A DNA stretch of 64,000 nt from Hymenobacter edaphi (lineage in GTDB: Bacteria; Bacteroidota; Bacteroidia; Cytophagales; Hymenobacteraceae), in contig NZ_QHKM01000013.1 in assembly GCF_003258365.1 (NCBI RefSeq), positions 34,894-98,893 of the forward strand, given 5' to 3'. The first letter of the stretch is position 1; each line of letters starts with the position of its first letter. The position numbers were made by a program, and so were the translations under genes. The notes under the pieces are model-generated. The model had not been told where the DNA came from, searched no databases, and saw only the letters and a program-made list of their open reading frames with translations. This document shows, one piece after another, positions 1-9,427 of this stretch.

Positions 1-1
1 A

Positions 2-1888
2 AACAATTACGACATCTCGGCCGACGCGCTGGGCTACCCCGAGAGCTACTACACCCCGCCCATTGAAGCCGTCAAGCGCATCCAACTCGTGCGCGGGGCG
101 GCTTCGCTGCAATACGGCACCCAGTTCGGCGGCCTGCTCAACTTCGAGTTGCGCACGCCCGAACCCGACAAGACCGTGGCGGTGGTGTCGCGGCAGACGG
201 CGGGCTCCTTTGGCTTTTTCAACTCATTTAACAGCGTGAGCGGCACCGTGAAGAAGCTCAGCTACTACGCCTTTGCCCAGTACAAGCGCGGGGACGGCTG
301 GCGGCCCAACTCGGGGTTTGCCAGCAAAACGGCCTACGCCGACCTGCGCTACCAGTTCACCGAGAACTTCAAGATCGGTGCCCAGTTCACGCACATGGAC
401 TATTTGGCCCAGCAGCCGGGGGGGCTGAGCGACCGGCAGTTTGCCGACAACCCGCGGCAGAGCAACCGGGCGCGCAACTGGTTTGCCGTCGATTGGAACC
501 TGTTTAATCTTTCGGCGGACTGGAAGCTGAGCCCGCGCTCCAACCTGAATTTGACCACGTTCGGGCTGCTGGCTTCGCGCGACGCCCTGGGCTTTCGCAC
601 CAACTTTGTGGAGCGCCCCGATGCCGACACCCAGCAGCGCGAGCTCATCACTGGCGACTTCCGCAACGCGGGTGCGGAAGCTCGCTTTCTGACCCGCTAC
701 GGCTTAAGCAACACCCGCAGCGGCGTATTGCTGGTGGGCACCCGCCTCTACCGCGGCGACAACCACAGCCTCCAGGGTGCCGGCCCGGCCGGCCGCCGGG
801 CGGAGTTTCGCTTCGAGGAGCCGGGGGCAGGGTTGAACGCCCCATCGGCCTCGTCGGACTACCGCTTTCCCAACTACAACGCGGCCGCCTTCGCCGAGAA
901 CATCTTCTATTTCGGGGAGCGTTTTTCGCTTACCCCCGGTCTGCGCCTGGAGTACATCCGTACCCGTGCGGACGGCTCCTACCAGACCGTGTCGCGGGAC
1001 TTAGCCGGCAACATCACCGCCGTGCAAACCACGGCCGAGCAGCGCACGAGCACGCGCTCCTTTGTCATCGGGGGGTTGGGAGCTTCCTACAAGCCGGTGG
1101 AGCAGCGCGAGTTCTACGCCAACGCCACGCAGAACTACCGCTCCATCACTTTCGGCGACATGCAGATCGTCAACAACTCGCTCGTCATCAACCCCAACCT
1201 GCAAGACGAACGCGGTTACTCGGCGGACCTGGGGCTGCGCGGCGAGCAGGGCCAGTGGCTGACCTACGACGTGAGCTTGTTTGCCCTGGCCTACAACAAC
1301 CGCATCGGCGAAATCGGCACCTACGACCGGTTTGACCGCCCGTTTCGCTACCGCGACAACATCGGCCGGGCCCTGATTCTGGGCGTAGAGTCGTATGCCG
1401 AGGCCGACGTGCTGCAGGTGCTGCGCCCGAGCGCCGAACCGGGCCGCTGGCGCTGGTCCGCCTTCGGCAACGTGTCGCTGATACGCAGCCGCTACACGCA
1501 GAGCAAGAATCAAGAAGTGGTGGGCAAGCAAGTGGAGTTTGTGCCCAACGTCAATCTGAAAGCCGGAATGCAAAGCGGCTTTGGGCCCTTGAAAGCATCC
1601 GTACAGTTCACTTACTTATCCGACCAGTTTTCGGAGGCCACCAACGCCCCCAACAGCCCGAACGACGCCCGCCCGGACCCCAGCCTGGCAGTCATTGGAC
1701 GAATACCAGCCTACCAGATACTCGATGCGTCCGTGTCGTGGGAGCGGCGCTGGCTCAAGCTGGAAGGCAGCGTGAACAACCTGGCCAACACCCGCTACTT
1801 CACCCGCCGCGCCACGGGCTACCCCGGGCCCGGCATCCTGCCCTCGGACGGGCGTAGCTTCTTTGTGACCGCCGCCGTAAAGTGGTAG
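2..1888 (+). CDS. TonB-dependent outer-membrane receptor, FecA-like (5' end outside window)
   Basis: The reading frame is open from the window edge to a TAG stop, so the signal peptide and most of the plug domain lie upstream. The first visible residues contain the plug signature VRGAASLQYGTQFGG, which is characteristic of FecA-type ferric-citrate or siderophore receptors. The rest is rich in alternating polar and aromatic strands typical of a 22-strand barrel, and the protein ends in the C-terminal aromatic (VKW) recognised by the BAM machinery. It is expected to import an iron chelate or other metal complex in a TonB-dependent way. The substrate cannot be read from the sequence. Family call is confident; FecA is the closest match from memory only. 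Confidence 0.9.
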   Translation, partial: NNYDISADALGYPESYYTPPIEAVKRIQLVRGAASLQYGTQFGGLLNFELRTPEPDKTVAVVSRQTAGSFGFFNSFNSVSGTVKKLSYYAFAQYKRGDGWRPNSGFASKTAYADLRYQFTENFKIGAQFTHMDYLAQQPGGLSDRQFADNPRQSNRARNWFAVDWNLFNLSADWKLSPRSNLNLTTFGLLASRDALGFRTNFVERPDADTQQRELITGDFRNAGAEARFLTRYGLSNTRSGVLLVGTRLYRGDNHSLQGAGPAGRRAEFRFEEPGAGLNAPSASSDYRFPNYNAAAFAENIFYFGERFSLTPGLRLEYIRTRADGSYQTVSRDLAGNITAVQTTAEQRTSTRSFVIGGLGASYKPVEQREFYANATQNYRSITFGDMQIVNNSLVINPNLQDERGYSADLGLRGEQGQWLTYDVSLFALAYNNRIGEIGTYDRFDRPFRYRDNIGRALILGVESYAEADVLQVLRPSAEPGRWRWSAFGNVSLIRSRYTQSKNQEVVGKQVEFVPNVNLKAGMQSGFGPLKASVQFTYLSDQFSEATNAPNSPNDARPDPSLAVIGRIPAYQILDASVSWERRWLKLEGSVNNLANTRYFTRRATGYPGPGILPSDGRSFFVTAAVKW

Positions 1889-1893
1889 CTGGG

Positions 1894-1901
1894 TACCTTT
1901 G
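1894..1901 (+). promoter_or_regulatory. Bacteroidota -7 promoter element TACCTTTG
   Basis: Exact match to TAnnTTTG, placed 21 bp before the ATG at 1923 and just after the receptor stop codon. It suggests the downstream DUF6577 gene had its own promoter. No convincing -33 TTG was found at the usual spacing. Confidence 0.55.
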
Positions 1902-1922
1902 CCGGTGCTTGCCCCTGCCCGC

Positions 1923-2663
1923 ATGTCTTCTCCGCTCGCCCCCCTTGAGTCCATGCTGCGCTCCTGGCCCCTGCTGCGCAGCCACTTCCGCGGCCGCGAC
2001 TACTTGCCGGAACCGGAACTGCGGGCGTTTGTAGCCGCGGCCGTGCCCGGCGTGCCGACCGCCGCGTGGCCCGTGGTGCTGCAGGGACTTGTGCGCAGCC
2101 AGCTGCTGCACGAAACAGTGCCGGGCGTGCTGGCCTTTGAGGCAGACCCGTACGTGTCGGCGGGCAAGCCCGTGCTGGCACCCGCTTGGATAGCCCTGTG
2201 GCAGCACTTGCAGGCGCGCCTAGCGCTGCCGCTGGGTTGCCTGTGGTCCACCCGGTGGCTACGCCCGTATTTTCCGGATGCGGCGCCGTTGCTGGTCGTG
2301 GACGTGAACTGAGCCGAGTTAGATGCGGCTACCCATCTGCTGGCTGCCCTTACGGAACCGGACCTTGGGGTACATCCCGCCGAAAAACCAACCAATAGCG
2401 AGCAGGATACCGTGGTGCTGCGGCCGGCCCTGCGCGCTTCGCCCGTTCGGCTCGTGCAGGGTTTACCCACGGCCCGCCTGGAAAAGATGCTGGTAGATGC
2501 CACGCAACTGCCGCAACTGGCCACCACGGTGACGGACATGGCTTTGCGCGGGATGCTGCGCTGCGCGGGCAGAACTCAAGCCAACCGCCACGTGCTGCTG
2601 CAGTACGCGGCCCGGCGAGACGCCTCGGCGCGCTGGGAAGCGCTCTTGGCGGCGGTAGGATGA
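1923..2663 (+). pseudogene. DUF6577-family protein interrupted by an in-frame TGA
   Basis: Codons 1-129 (to 2309) are followed by a single TGA at 2310-2312, after which the same frame stays open to a TGA at 2661. Both halves together match the DUF6577 pattern I know: a middle CLWST-x-WL segment followed by a hydrophobic LLVVDV strand, and a C-terminal LEKMLVD segment followed by N-x-HVLLQYAARR. The stop falls directly after the LLVVDV strand, so neither half would be a complete protein. DUF6577 proteins resemble AbiEi-type antitoxin or regulator proteins; function is unproven. Start chosen as ATG 1923 because it follows the -7 box; a TTG at 1899 is in frame but overlaps that box. Confidence 0.7.
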
Positions 2664-2793
2664 TTCTTTCGGCGTGACGTGTTTACTTCTAGGCTGCTTG
2701 GCATTGCCCCTGCGCAAGATCCAGCGCCAGCGCTATGCTACGTCGTGCAGCTAGGTCCGAAAACTTGGTTGGGCCTGGCTGGCGTTTGGCCGG

Positions 2794-3600
2794 TTAACGC
2801 GGCCGCCACACCATGGTCAGGCCGGTGGCGCCCGGATAAAGCAGGGGCATCACGCTGTATTTGCCGGGCAGCGGCTTGCGGCCCCAGCGGTTGCGGTGCG
2901 AAAGGTAGCCCAAGTGCGCCGAGAGGATGCCCAAGCCCGCGCCGGCAAACACGTCGGATTGCCAGTGGCGGTTGTTGAGCATGCGCATAACGCCGACCCC
3001 GGTAGCAATGGTATAGGCCCCGATGCCGTACCACTGGCTTTGGTCGCGGAACTCGGTGTGCACGATGCTGGCGGCTAGAAACGCCTGGGCGGCATGCCCC
3101 GAAGGAAACGCGTTGCGCGTCGAGCCGTCGGGCCGCAGCACCTTGGTCGTGTTCTTGACCACGTAGGTGGTCACGCCGAATATTGCCTCCGACTTCAGAA
3201 TCACCAGCAGGGTGTTGAGCCGGTCGTTGCGGCCCTCCACGCCGGCCAGCTCCACCAAGGCCAGTTCGGCGTACGGGGCGAAGATGAGGTAATCGTCAAT
3301 TTTGGTGCGGAAGTTCGGGAACTGCCGCTGAATGTCGCGGTGCGCGTCGTAGCTGCTGTAGAATCCGTTACCGTTAATGGTGCTGGCCCCGTAGCCGATG
3401 AGCAGCGCCGGCACGATGGTGGCTTTCACCAGTTTGCCCTGGTACCAAGGCTTTTTCTGGGCAAGAGAAAGCCCGGCGGGATTCTCGTACTTCTTAAGCG
3501 TGGAGTCGGGCGAGGTTGCGGGCGACGCCAGCGGAATCTGCGCGAGGACGGCCCCAGAGCTGAGCCAAAGCGTCAGCAGTAGAGAGGAAAAAATACGCAT
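2794..3600 (-). CDS. Periplasmic PAP2-family phosphatase
   Basis: 268 residues. ATG at 3600 gives a clear signal peptide (MRIFSSLLLTLWLSSGAVLA) ending in an Ala-x-Ala-like site. All three PAP2 signature blocks are present: K-x6-RP with Arg156-Pro157, PSGH at 166-169, and R-H-x3-D at 211-216. Such enzymes are acid phosphatases or lipid-phosphate phosphatases (undecaprenyl-pyrophosphate or phosphatidate type) acting on the periplasmic side. Only weak hydrophobic segments flank the motifs, so it may be secreted rather than integral. It is transcribed alone from a promoter at about 3670. Substrate unknown. Confidence 0.88.
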   Translation of the reverse strand: MRIFSSLLLTLWLSSGAVLAQIPLASPATSPDSTLKKYENPAGLSLAQKKPWYQGKLVKATIVPALLIGYGASTINGNGFYSSYDAHRDIQRQFPNFRTKIDDYLIFAPYAELALVELAGVEGRNDRLNTLLVILKSEAIFGVTTYVVKNTTKVLRPDGSTRNAFPSGHAAQAFLAASIVHTEFRDQSQWYGIGAYTIATGVGVMRMLNNRHWQSDVFAGAGLGILSAHLGYLSHRNRWGRKPLPGKYSVMPLLYPGATGLTMVWRPR

Positions 3601-3664
3601 AACGGCCGGTTGGTACCGGATAGGTGCGCCCCGATGGGGCGCTACAGAGGATGAAACGTTCCGC

Positions 3665-3672
3665 CAAAGGTA
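3665..3672 (-). promoter_or_regulatory. -7 promoter element for the PAP2 phosphatase
   Basis: The plus strand reads CAAAGGTA, i.e. TACCTTTG on the minus strand, an exact TAnnTTTG match 64 bp upstream of the ATG at 3600. It implies a 5' leader of roughly 55 bases. Confidence 0.5.
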
Positions 3673-3765
3673 CGCGGTGCAACAGAGTACAGCGAAGAGC
3701 GCATCCGGTGAATCGTATCTGGAAAAGTGTGTTTCTTTATTCCGCATCCCAGCACCGTTACTGTT

Positions 3766-4134
3766 ATGCAGACGCTGTTTCTCCCCGTACGCTTGCGGCC
3801 CTATTACCAGCAAGAACTAAGCGCGGCTCGCGCCGCTTACGACCGCCGCGATGCTGCTGGGGCATTCCGCCACCTCGAACGCGCCCACGTCCTTGGACAG
3901 CGCTGGGCCCTGCCGCATACGCACACCCATCTGCTCATGCTGCGCCACGGTTGGCGCACCGGCGACCGGCGCGAAATCCTGGGGCAGCTGCCGCGCATTG
4001 TGTTCGGGTTCTTCATGTCCTTATTTGGCCGCGTGCCCACCGGCAACACCGGCGGCGCCAACGTCTCGCCCGAGCAGCCCATGCCCATCCCGGCCGATTT
4101 GCAAGCACTCTTAGCGGAAGCTTCGTCGCGGTAG
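3766..4134 (+). CDS. DUF3703 family protein
   Basis: 122 residues from ATG 3766; a GTG at 3727 is in frame but less likely. The family pattern is clear: an N-terminal helical segment with [12 protein letters not shown], a HTHTH motif soon after, then GNTGGANV near the C-terminus followed by [15 protein letters not shown]3703 genes are often found beside heavy-metal resistance operons, which fits the arsenic operon just downstream. No signal peptide is visible and no catalytic residue is known. Role not established. Confidence 0.75.
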   Translation: MQTLFLPVRLRPYYQQELSAARAAYDRRDAAGAFRHLERAHVLGQRWALPHTHTHLLMLRHGWRTGDRREILGQLPRIVFGFFMSLFGRVPTGNTGGANVSPEQPMPIPADLQALLAEASSR

Positions 4135-4300
4135 CGATGATTCCGCACCATGCTATTTCCGAAAGCCAGGGGTGACGCCGGTGAACGGCACCGGGGCCGC
4201 CGGCTGCGCAAACAGCGGCGCACTGCAAATCAGCGTAAGCAGCGACAACAGGCAGATTTTCAGAGCATCGAGGGGACGGTCAACGATAAAAGGAATCTAT

Positions 4301-4339
4301 GTCGCAAACTTACGTCATTTAATGTCGTATATTTGCAAC
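4301..4339 (+). promoter_or_regulatory. 39-bp dyad operator plus promoter of the ars operon
   Basis: The sequence is an imperfect palindrome centred on base 4320 with only four mismatched pairs; the core ACGTCATTTAATGTCGT is nearly symmetric. It overlaps an exact -7 element TATATTTG at 4328-4335 and lies 18 bp before the ArsR start. Position and symmetry are what is expected for the binding site of the ArsR encoded next to it, which would block the -7 element when metal is absent. Confidence 0.65.
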
Positions 4340-4357
4340 ATACTTCAAAGCCTTGCC

Positions 4358-4708
4358 ATGACCTACGCCAAAACCGCCGCTTTCACCCACGAGCAACAGC
4401 AGCTGGCCCGGGTGGCCAAAGCCCTGGCGCACCCGGCCCGGGTGGCCATTATCCAGTTTCTGGCCTCCAAGCAAACCTGCATCTCCGGCGACATTGCCGC
4501 GGAGCTACCTCTCTCGCGCACCACCGTTTCGCAGCACCTGCAGGAGCTAAAGGCCCTGGACCTGATTCGCGGCGAGATTGACGGGCTCACGGTGTGCTAC
4601 TGCCTTAACACCGAGTTGTTGCAGCGGGTGCACCAGCAGTTCACCGCCTTTTTCATCGAAGCCACCACCAGCCCGGCCTGCGGACCGGCCGATGCGTGCG
4701 GTTGCTAA
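4358..4708 (+). CDS. arsR: ArsR/SmtB-family metalloregulator
   Basis: 116 residues. It has a winged-helix fold signature: [56 protein letters not shown] Cys sits in the region before the recognition helix (KQTCISGDI), and further Cys residues cluster at the C-terminus ([11 protein letters not shown]), offering an arsenite or antimonite site. The ATG at 4358 follows the dyad operator directly. It heads an operon running to 7680 and should repress it until As(III) binds. The in-frame upstream extension to 4172 would read through the promoter, so it was discarded. Confidence 0.88.
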   Translation: MTYAKTAAFTHEQQQLARVAKALAHPARVAIIQFLASKQTCISGDIAAELPLSRTTVSQHLQELKALDLIRGEIDGLTVCYCLNTELLQRVHQQFTAFFIEATTSPACGPADACGC

Positions 4709-4737
4709 TCCTTCATCTAACCCCAACCTTTCTGACT

Positions 4738-5202
4738 ATGAAAATCTCCGAAATGAAGCAGACCCTCGCAGGTCTCGAAGCCGTCAATTTCCGCCTGCCT
4801 TCGGGCGACTACCTGCCGTCGCACTTCCACGTGACGGAAGTGGGCCTGGTGAGCAAGCACTTCATTGACTGCGGCGGCGTGGAGCGCCGCGAGACCGTGG
4901 CCAACTTCCAACTGTGGGAAGCCGGCGACTACGACCACCGCCTGGCGCCGCAGAAGTTCCTGCACATCCTCAACCTGTCGGAGAAGATTCTCGGCGGCGA
5001 GGACCTGGATATTGAAGTGGAGTACCAGCAGGCGACCATCGGCAAGTTCGGCCTGGCCTTCGACGGCAGCGACTTCGTGCTGACGCAGAAGCAGACGGCT
5101 TGCCTGGCCCAGGATGCCTGCGGCATTCCCGATGCCCAGCAGTTCGCCCTGCCGCAGCTGCAAGCGGCTTCGTGCTGCACGCCCGGCGGCGGGTGCTGCT
5201 AA
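4738..5202 (+). CDS. DUF6428 family protein
   Basis: 154 residues, beginning 29 bp after arsR. It matches the DUF6428 family, small proteins found almost only between arsR and the efflux gene in Bacteroidota ars operons. Visible features are an N-terminal VNFRLPSGDYLPSHFHVTEVG segment with a His pair, a central LGGEDLDIEVEYQ segment, and a C-terminal Cys cluster (SCCTPGGGCC) that could bind a soft metal. No signal peptide. It may be an arsenic chaperone or sensor; that is inference from context. Confidence 0.75.
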   Translation: MKISEMKQTLAGLEAVNFRLPSGDYLPSHFHVTEVGLVSKHFIDCGGVERRETVANFQLWEAGDYDHRLAPQKFLHILNLSEKILGGEDLDIEVEYQQATIGKFGLAFDGSDFVLTQKQTACLAQDACGIPDAQQFALPQLQAASCCTPGGGCC

Positions 5203-5277
5203 AGCCTGTTCAGCGGCGCTGCCCTCCCGGGTGGCGCCGTTTTGCTACCCACCTTTTTATCTCTTCTTTCTCTTCCG

Positions 5278-6051
5278 ATGACCATTGCCTTTTTCTCCGA
5301 CGTCCACGGCAACCTGCCGGCCCTGCAAGCGGTGCTGGCCGATATGGAGCAACGCCGCCCCGACATGATTTTCTGCCTGGGTGATTTGGTGGGCTATGCG
5401 CCCTGGCCCAACGAGGTGGTCAACGAAGTGCGCCGGCGGGGCATTCCGACGCTGGCCGGAAACTACGACCAGGGTATTGGCCTGGCCAGCGAAAACTGCG
5501 GCTGCGCGTACAAGACCGACACCGAGAAAGACCTCGGCGCCCAAAGTATTGCCTTCACCAACCAGGTGGTTGGGCCTGACGAGCGGCGCTACCTGCGCTA
5601 CCTGCCCAAGCACATGCGCCTGGATTTCCAGGAAGAGCCCTGCACGCTGAGCCTGCTGATGGTGCATGGCTCGCCGCGCAAAATCAACGAGTACCTGTTC
5701 GAGGACCGGCCCGAGGCCAGCTTCCTGCGCATTTTGGAAGAGGCTAACACCGACATCCTGCTCTTCGGCCACACCCACAAGCCCTACCACCGCACCTTTG
5801 CCTACGAGCACGCGGGCGAAACCCGCTACCGGCACGCGCTCAACATCGGCTCTGTGGGCAAGCCTAAGGACGGCGACCCAAGAGCGGCCTACCAGCTGCT
5901 GCACCTGGACGAAAACACCACGCTCAGCGACCCCCACAGCGTGCGTTCGGAGCTGGTGCGGGTGGCATACGACGTGGAAAAAGCGGCACAGGCCGTGGAG
6001 GCCTCGCCCTTGCCTAACGAATACGCGGACATGCTTCGCAAGGCCTATTAA
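5278..6051 (+). CDS. Calcineurin-like metallophosphoesterase
   Basis: 257 residues from ATG 5278. The metal-binding blocks of the family are present in order: FSDVHGN (D-x-H), GDLVGYAPWPNE (GD), GNYD (where GNH is usual), MVHGSP, and GHTHKPY. The NYD in place of NHD is typical of the YfcE/MJ0936 branch. It sits inside the ars operon between DUF6428 and the acetyltransferase with short gaps, the place where an arsenate reductase is often found. A role in handling an arsenylated or phosphorylated small molecule would be inference. Cytoplasmic. Confidence 0.85.
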   Translation: MTIAFFSDVHGNLPALQAVLADMEQRRPDMIFCLGDLVGYAPWPNEVVNEVRRRGIPTLAGNYDQGIGLASENCGCAYKTDTEKDLGAQSIAFTNQVVGPDERRYLRYLPKHMRLDFQEEPCTLSLLMVHGSPRKINEYLFEDRPEASFLRILEEANTDILLFGHTHKPYHRTFAYEHAGETRYRHALNIGSVGKPKDGDPRAAYQLLHLDENTTLSDPHSVRSELVRVAYDVEKAAQAVEASPLPNEYADMLRKAY

Positions 6052-6063
6052 CCCCGACTTCCG

Positions 6064-6558
6064 ATGACCATTCAACCCTTAGCGGAAGCGCATTGGCCGG
6101 CGGTTAAGGCCATTTACGAAGCGGGCATTGCCACGGGCAATGCCACGTTTGAAACGCAGGCGCCCGCCTGGGAGGCCTGGGACCGGGCCCACCTGGGCCA
6201 CAGCCGGCTGGTGGCGGTGGACGAGGCCGGCACGGTGCGGGGCTGGGCGGCGCTCTCGCCGGTATCGAGCCGCTGCGTGTACGGCGGGGTTGCTGAAATC
6301 AGTGTGTACATCGCGGCCGAAGTCCGGGGCCAGGGGCTGGGCCGGCAGCTGCTGCAGGCACTGATTGCGGATTCGGAAGCGCACGGCATCTGGACGCTGC
6401 AGGCCGGCACGTTTGAAGAAAACACAGCCAGCATAGCCCTGCACACGCAGGCCGGGTTCCGGGTCATTGGGCACCGCGAACGAATTGGCCAGCACCACGG
6501 CGTATGGCGCAACACGGTGCAGATGGAACGGCGCAGCCCAACCGTCGGCGTCGCTTAA
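6064..6558 (+). CDS. GNAT acetyltransferase, phosphinothricin/arsinothricin type (ArsN1-like)
   Basis: 164 residues, 12 bp after the previous gene. The start ITIQPLAEAHWPAVKAIYEAGIATGNATFE-like block (I..I-Y..GI..G.ATFE) and the acetyl-CoA loop VRGQGLGRQLL are those of the phosphinothricin acetyltransferase family. The C-terminal region (GFRVIGHRERIGQHHGVWRNTVQMER) also fits. ArsN1 members of this family acetylate arsinothricin or related organoarsenicals and are encoded in ars operons, as here. Substrate assignment rests on context; the fold is clear. Confidence 0.82.
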   Translation: MTIQPLAEAHWPAVKAIYEAGIATGNATFETQAPAWEAWDRAHLGHSRLVAVDEAGTVRGWAALSPVSSRCVYGGVAEISVYIAAEVRGQGLGRQLLQALIADSEAHGIWTLQAGTFEENTASIALHTQAGFRVIGHRERIGQHHGVWRNTVQMERRSPTVGVA

Positions 6559-6570
6559 TTATTCCTTGTG

Positions 6571-7680
<1,110 letters not shown>

Positions 7681-7719
7681 CAATGTTTGCTCTCCGCCCC
7701 GGGCCCGTATTTTTCCGCT

Positions 7720-8202
7720 ATGAAACAGCTGCTGCGCCTCCAACTACAGGTCCTCGATGCCCCGTCCGGTGTTACGATGATGCTGCAACGCGGCACCCAG
7801 GAGCTGGTTCCGCCGGTCGCCGCCGCTGCGGGCCAGTTGCTTTTTGAGCTGCAAGCAACGGTATCCTATCCCAAGGACGAAGCGGCGCCCCGCTTAGGTG
7901 GGCCCGCCGTCCACGGCCCGGTGCAGAGGCGCTTCCTCTACGTAAACGCCGGTACGTATGCCGGTCAGGCTGATTCCGGCTGGGCCCGGCGGGCCAAGGT
8001 GCCCCTGCCGGCACTGACCCGGGAACTGGTGGAACAGGCCTTGGCTCGGCCGGACTTGACGCTGCAGGCCCGCATCCTGGGCCGGGCCGGGGATGGTGGG
8101 CCGGCGTGCGCCAGCGTGAAGCTGCTGGATGCGGGGTGGACGCTGGCGCCGGCCTGGCCGGTACCCGCAGCTCAGATTAATCCCGACTTGGCAGTCAAAT
8201 GA
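7720..8202 (+). CDS. DUF5990 family protein
   Basis: 160 residues from ATG 7720. It carries the DUF5990 pattern: an N-terminal LRLQLQVLDAP strand, a GPAVHGPVQRRFLYVNAGTYAGQ-type block with HGP and the strongly conserved GTYAGQADS-W-RR, then GRAGDGGPACASVKL. It follows acr3 by 39 bp. A near-match to the -7 consensus (TATTTTTC, 7708-7715) just upstream may give it its own promoter. No catalytic role is known for the family. It ends directly before a bidirectional terminator. Confidence 0.72.
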   Translation: MKQLLRLQLQVLDAPSGVTMMLQRGTQELVPPVAAAAGQLLFELQATVSYPKDEAAPRLGGPAVHGPVQRRFLYVNAGTYAGQADSGWARRAKVPLPALTRELVEQALARPDLTLQARILGRAGDGGPACASVKLLDAGWTLAPAWPVPAAQINPDLAVK

Positions 8203-8210
8203 TACAACAA

Positions 8211-8243
8211 AAAAGCGCCGGGCTACGAGAGTCCGGCGCTTTT
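8211..8243 (+). terminator. Bidirectional intrinsic terminator
   Basis: Perfect 11-bp stem AAAAGCGCCGG / CCGGCGCTTTT around a loop of 11 bases, with A-tracts on the left and T-tracts on the right. It separates the plus-strand ars/DUF5990 unit from the convergent minus-strand mercury operon. Confidence 0.85.
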
Positions 8244-8285
8244 TCACATTCCGAGCGGCGGCTGGCCAGCCACTTAGTACTAAGC

Positions 8286-8498
8286 TTACTTTTTGACGAC
8301 TTCCGTGGTCGCCGGGGTTACCGTGGCGGCCGTGGTCGGCTTCTTGGCGCAGCAGCTGGCACCAGGCTTCTCGTCCTTGGCGCATTGCATAGCGGCTTCC
8401 TTGGTCGCCTTTTTGTTCTTTTTGCCGGGTTTGCCGTCGTTGGCAGTAGCACTGCCGATGGTGGCCAGCAGGGTCAGGGCAAGCAGGAGGTTTTTCAT
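8286..8498 (-). CDS. Small secreted Cys/Lys-rich protein
   Basis: 70 residues. ATG 8498 yields a signal peptide (MKNLLLALTLLATIGSATA) followed by a Lys-rich segment and a short Cys block (MQCAKDEKPGASCCAKK). The mature protein is under 55 residues. It is the last gene of the minus-strand mercury-type operon, 40 bp after the GDCCVxC gene. A periplasmic metal-binding role is plausible from the Cys residues and position, but I do not recognise the family. Confidence 0.6.
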   Translation of the reverse strand: MKNLLLALTLLATIGSATANDGKPGKKNKKATKEAAMQCAKDEKPGASCCAKKPTTAATVTPATTEVVKK

Positions 8499-8538
8499 GA
8501 GGTGGGGAGCTAAAAAGTGAAAAGCAACAAGAGAATAA

Positions 8539-8787
8539 CTAGCAGCAGCCGCAGGCACCTTTGCCCTGCTCCTGGATGGGCGGGCAGGGTACGGTGCCGT
8601 ACGAGCAGTACACGCAGCAGTCGCCGGCCAGCGGCTTGAGCACCGTGTGGCAGCTGGTGCACTCGTAAAACCACTGGCAGGCATCGGTCGGCATCTGCTC
8701 GGCCTGCGCGTGCTGGCAGACCGGGCAGGTAAGCACCGAGGTCAGCGTTACTGGCGGGGTGGGGGTAGCTGGTGTGAGGGAAATCAT
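8539..8787 (-). CDS. GDCCVxC domain-containing protein
   Basis: 82 residues containing the defining motif GDCCVYCSYG followed by TVPCPP. Two further CxxC pairs precede it (CPVCQ and CTSCH) and a CGCC cluster ends the protein, twelve Cys in all. GDCCVxC proteins, some of them selenoproteins, are encoded next to merTP in many Bacteroidota mercury operons. They are thought to handle Hg(II) or another thiophilic metal in the cytoplasm. Here all motif positions are Cys codons. It lies 10 bp downstream of the merTP gene. Confidence 0.85.
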   Translation of the reverse strand: MISLTPATPTPPVTLTSVLTCPVCQHAQAEQMPTDACQWFYECTSCHTVLKPLAGDCCVYCSYGTVPCPPIQEQGKGACGCC

Positions 8788-8797
8788 AGCAGGGCAA

Positions 8798-9427
8798 TTA
8801 ACGGGTAGCAGAAGGGTTCAGCACCGAGTAGCCGGTGCCGTTGATGGCGGCTTCTACCTGGGCCACGGGCGTGACAGCGGCATTGAAGCGGACCTGGGCC
8901 GTGCCCTGCTCGTAGGATACCTGCACGCTTTGCACGCCTGGCAGCTGCTGCACGTCGTGCTCGACGTGGCGGGCGCAGGCCTCGCAGGTCATGCCGCCGA
9001 TGCGGTAGGAGCTGGTTTGCAGCACCGGGGCTGCGTTGTTAGCCACCACGGGCTTAGGAGCTGCTGCCGGGTAGAACCGCGCTCCGTAGTAGGGAAAGGC
9101 CAGCAGCAGCGCGGCCAGCACGGTGACCGTGGCCAGAAAGCCCCGCGACTGCATCAGCGAAGGCTTGGCTGGCACGGGGCAGCCGCAGTCGTCGGCTGCC
9201 GCGGGCGCGGGTCGCAGGTGCTGGTACCAGGCGAACCCCAGCACGCCCACGGTCAGGGCTACCAGATAGGGACGCAGCGGCTCCAGCCAGGCAAACGTGC
9301 TGGCCACGCCCCCCAGCCCGCCGACAATGGCCAGCAAGGGGGTGATGCAGCACAGGGAAGCGGCCAGGGCGGCCAGCAGGCCCGTGCCGGCCAGGGACTT
9401 GGTTGGGGTAGCGGGCGTGGTATTCAT
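8798..9427 (-). CDS. Mercuric transport fusion protein MerTP
   Basis: 209 residues. The N-terminal half is MerT-like: TM segments with the Cys pair LAASLCCITPLLA in the first helix and a second Cys pair in DDCGCPVP. The C-terminal half (from about residue 140) is a MerP-like HMA domain with GGMTCEACARHVE. Together they bring Hg(II) across the inner membrane. The start overlaps the stop of the ArsR-like gene by four bases, so the two are translationally coupled. No mercuric reductase gene is present in this window. Confidence 0.9.
   Translation of the reverse strand: MNTTPATPTKSLAGTGLLAALAASLCCITPLLAIVGGLGGVASTFAWLEPLRPYLVALTVGVLGFAWYQHLRPAPAAADDCGCPVPAKPSLMQSRGFLATVTVLAALLLAFPYYGARFYPAAAPKPVVANNAAPVLQTSSYRIGGMTCEACARHVEHDVQQLPGVQSVQVSYEQGTAQVRFNAAVTPVAQVEAAINGTGYSVLNPSATR

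Noticed and set aside
2310..2312. The in-frame TGA as a selenocysteine codon
   Set aside because: The residue at this place in DUF6577 is not a catalytic Cys as far as I know, and no SECIS-like hairpin is evident just after the codon; a nonsense mutation is simpler.
5257..6075. A 272-codon minus-strand frame over the metallophosphoesterase
   Set aside because: Antisense to a clear enzyme with all metal motifs; no start context or family match.
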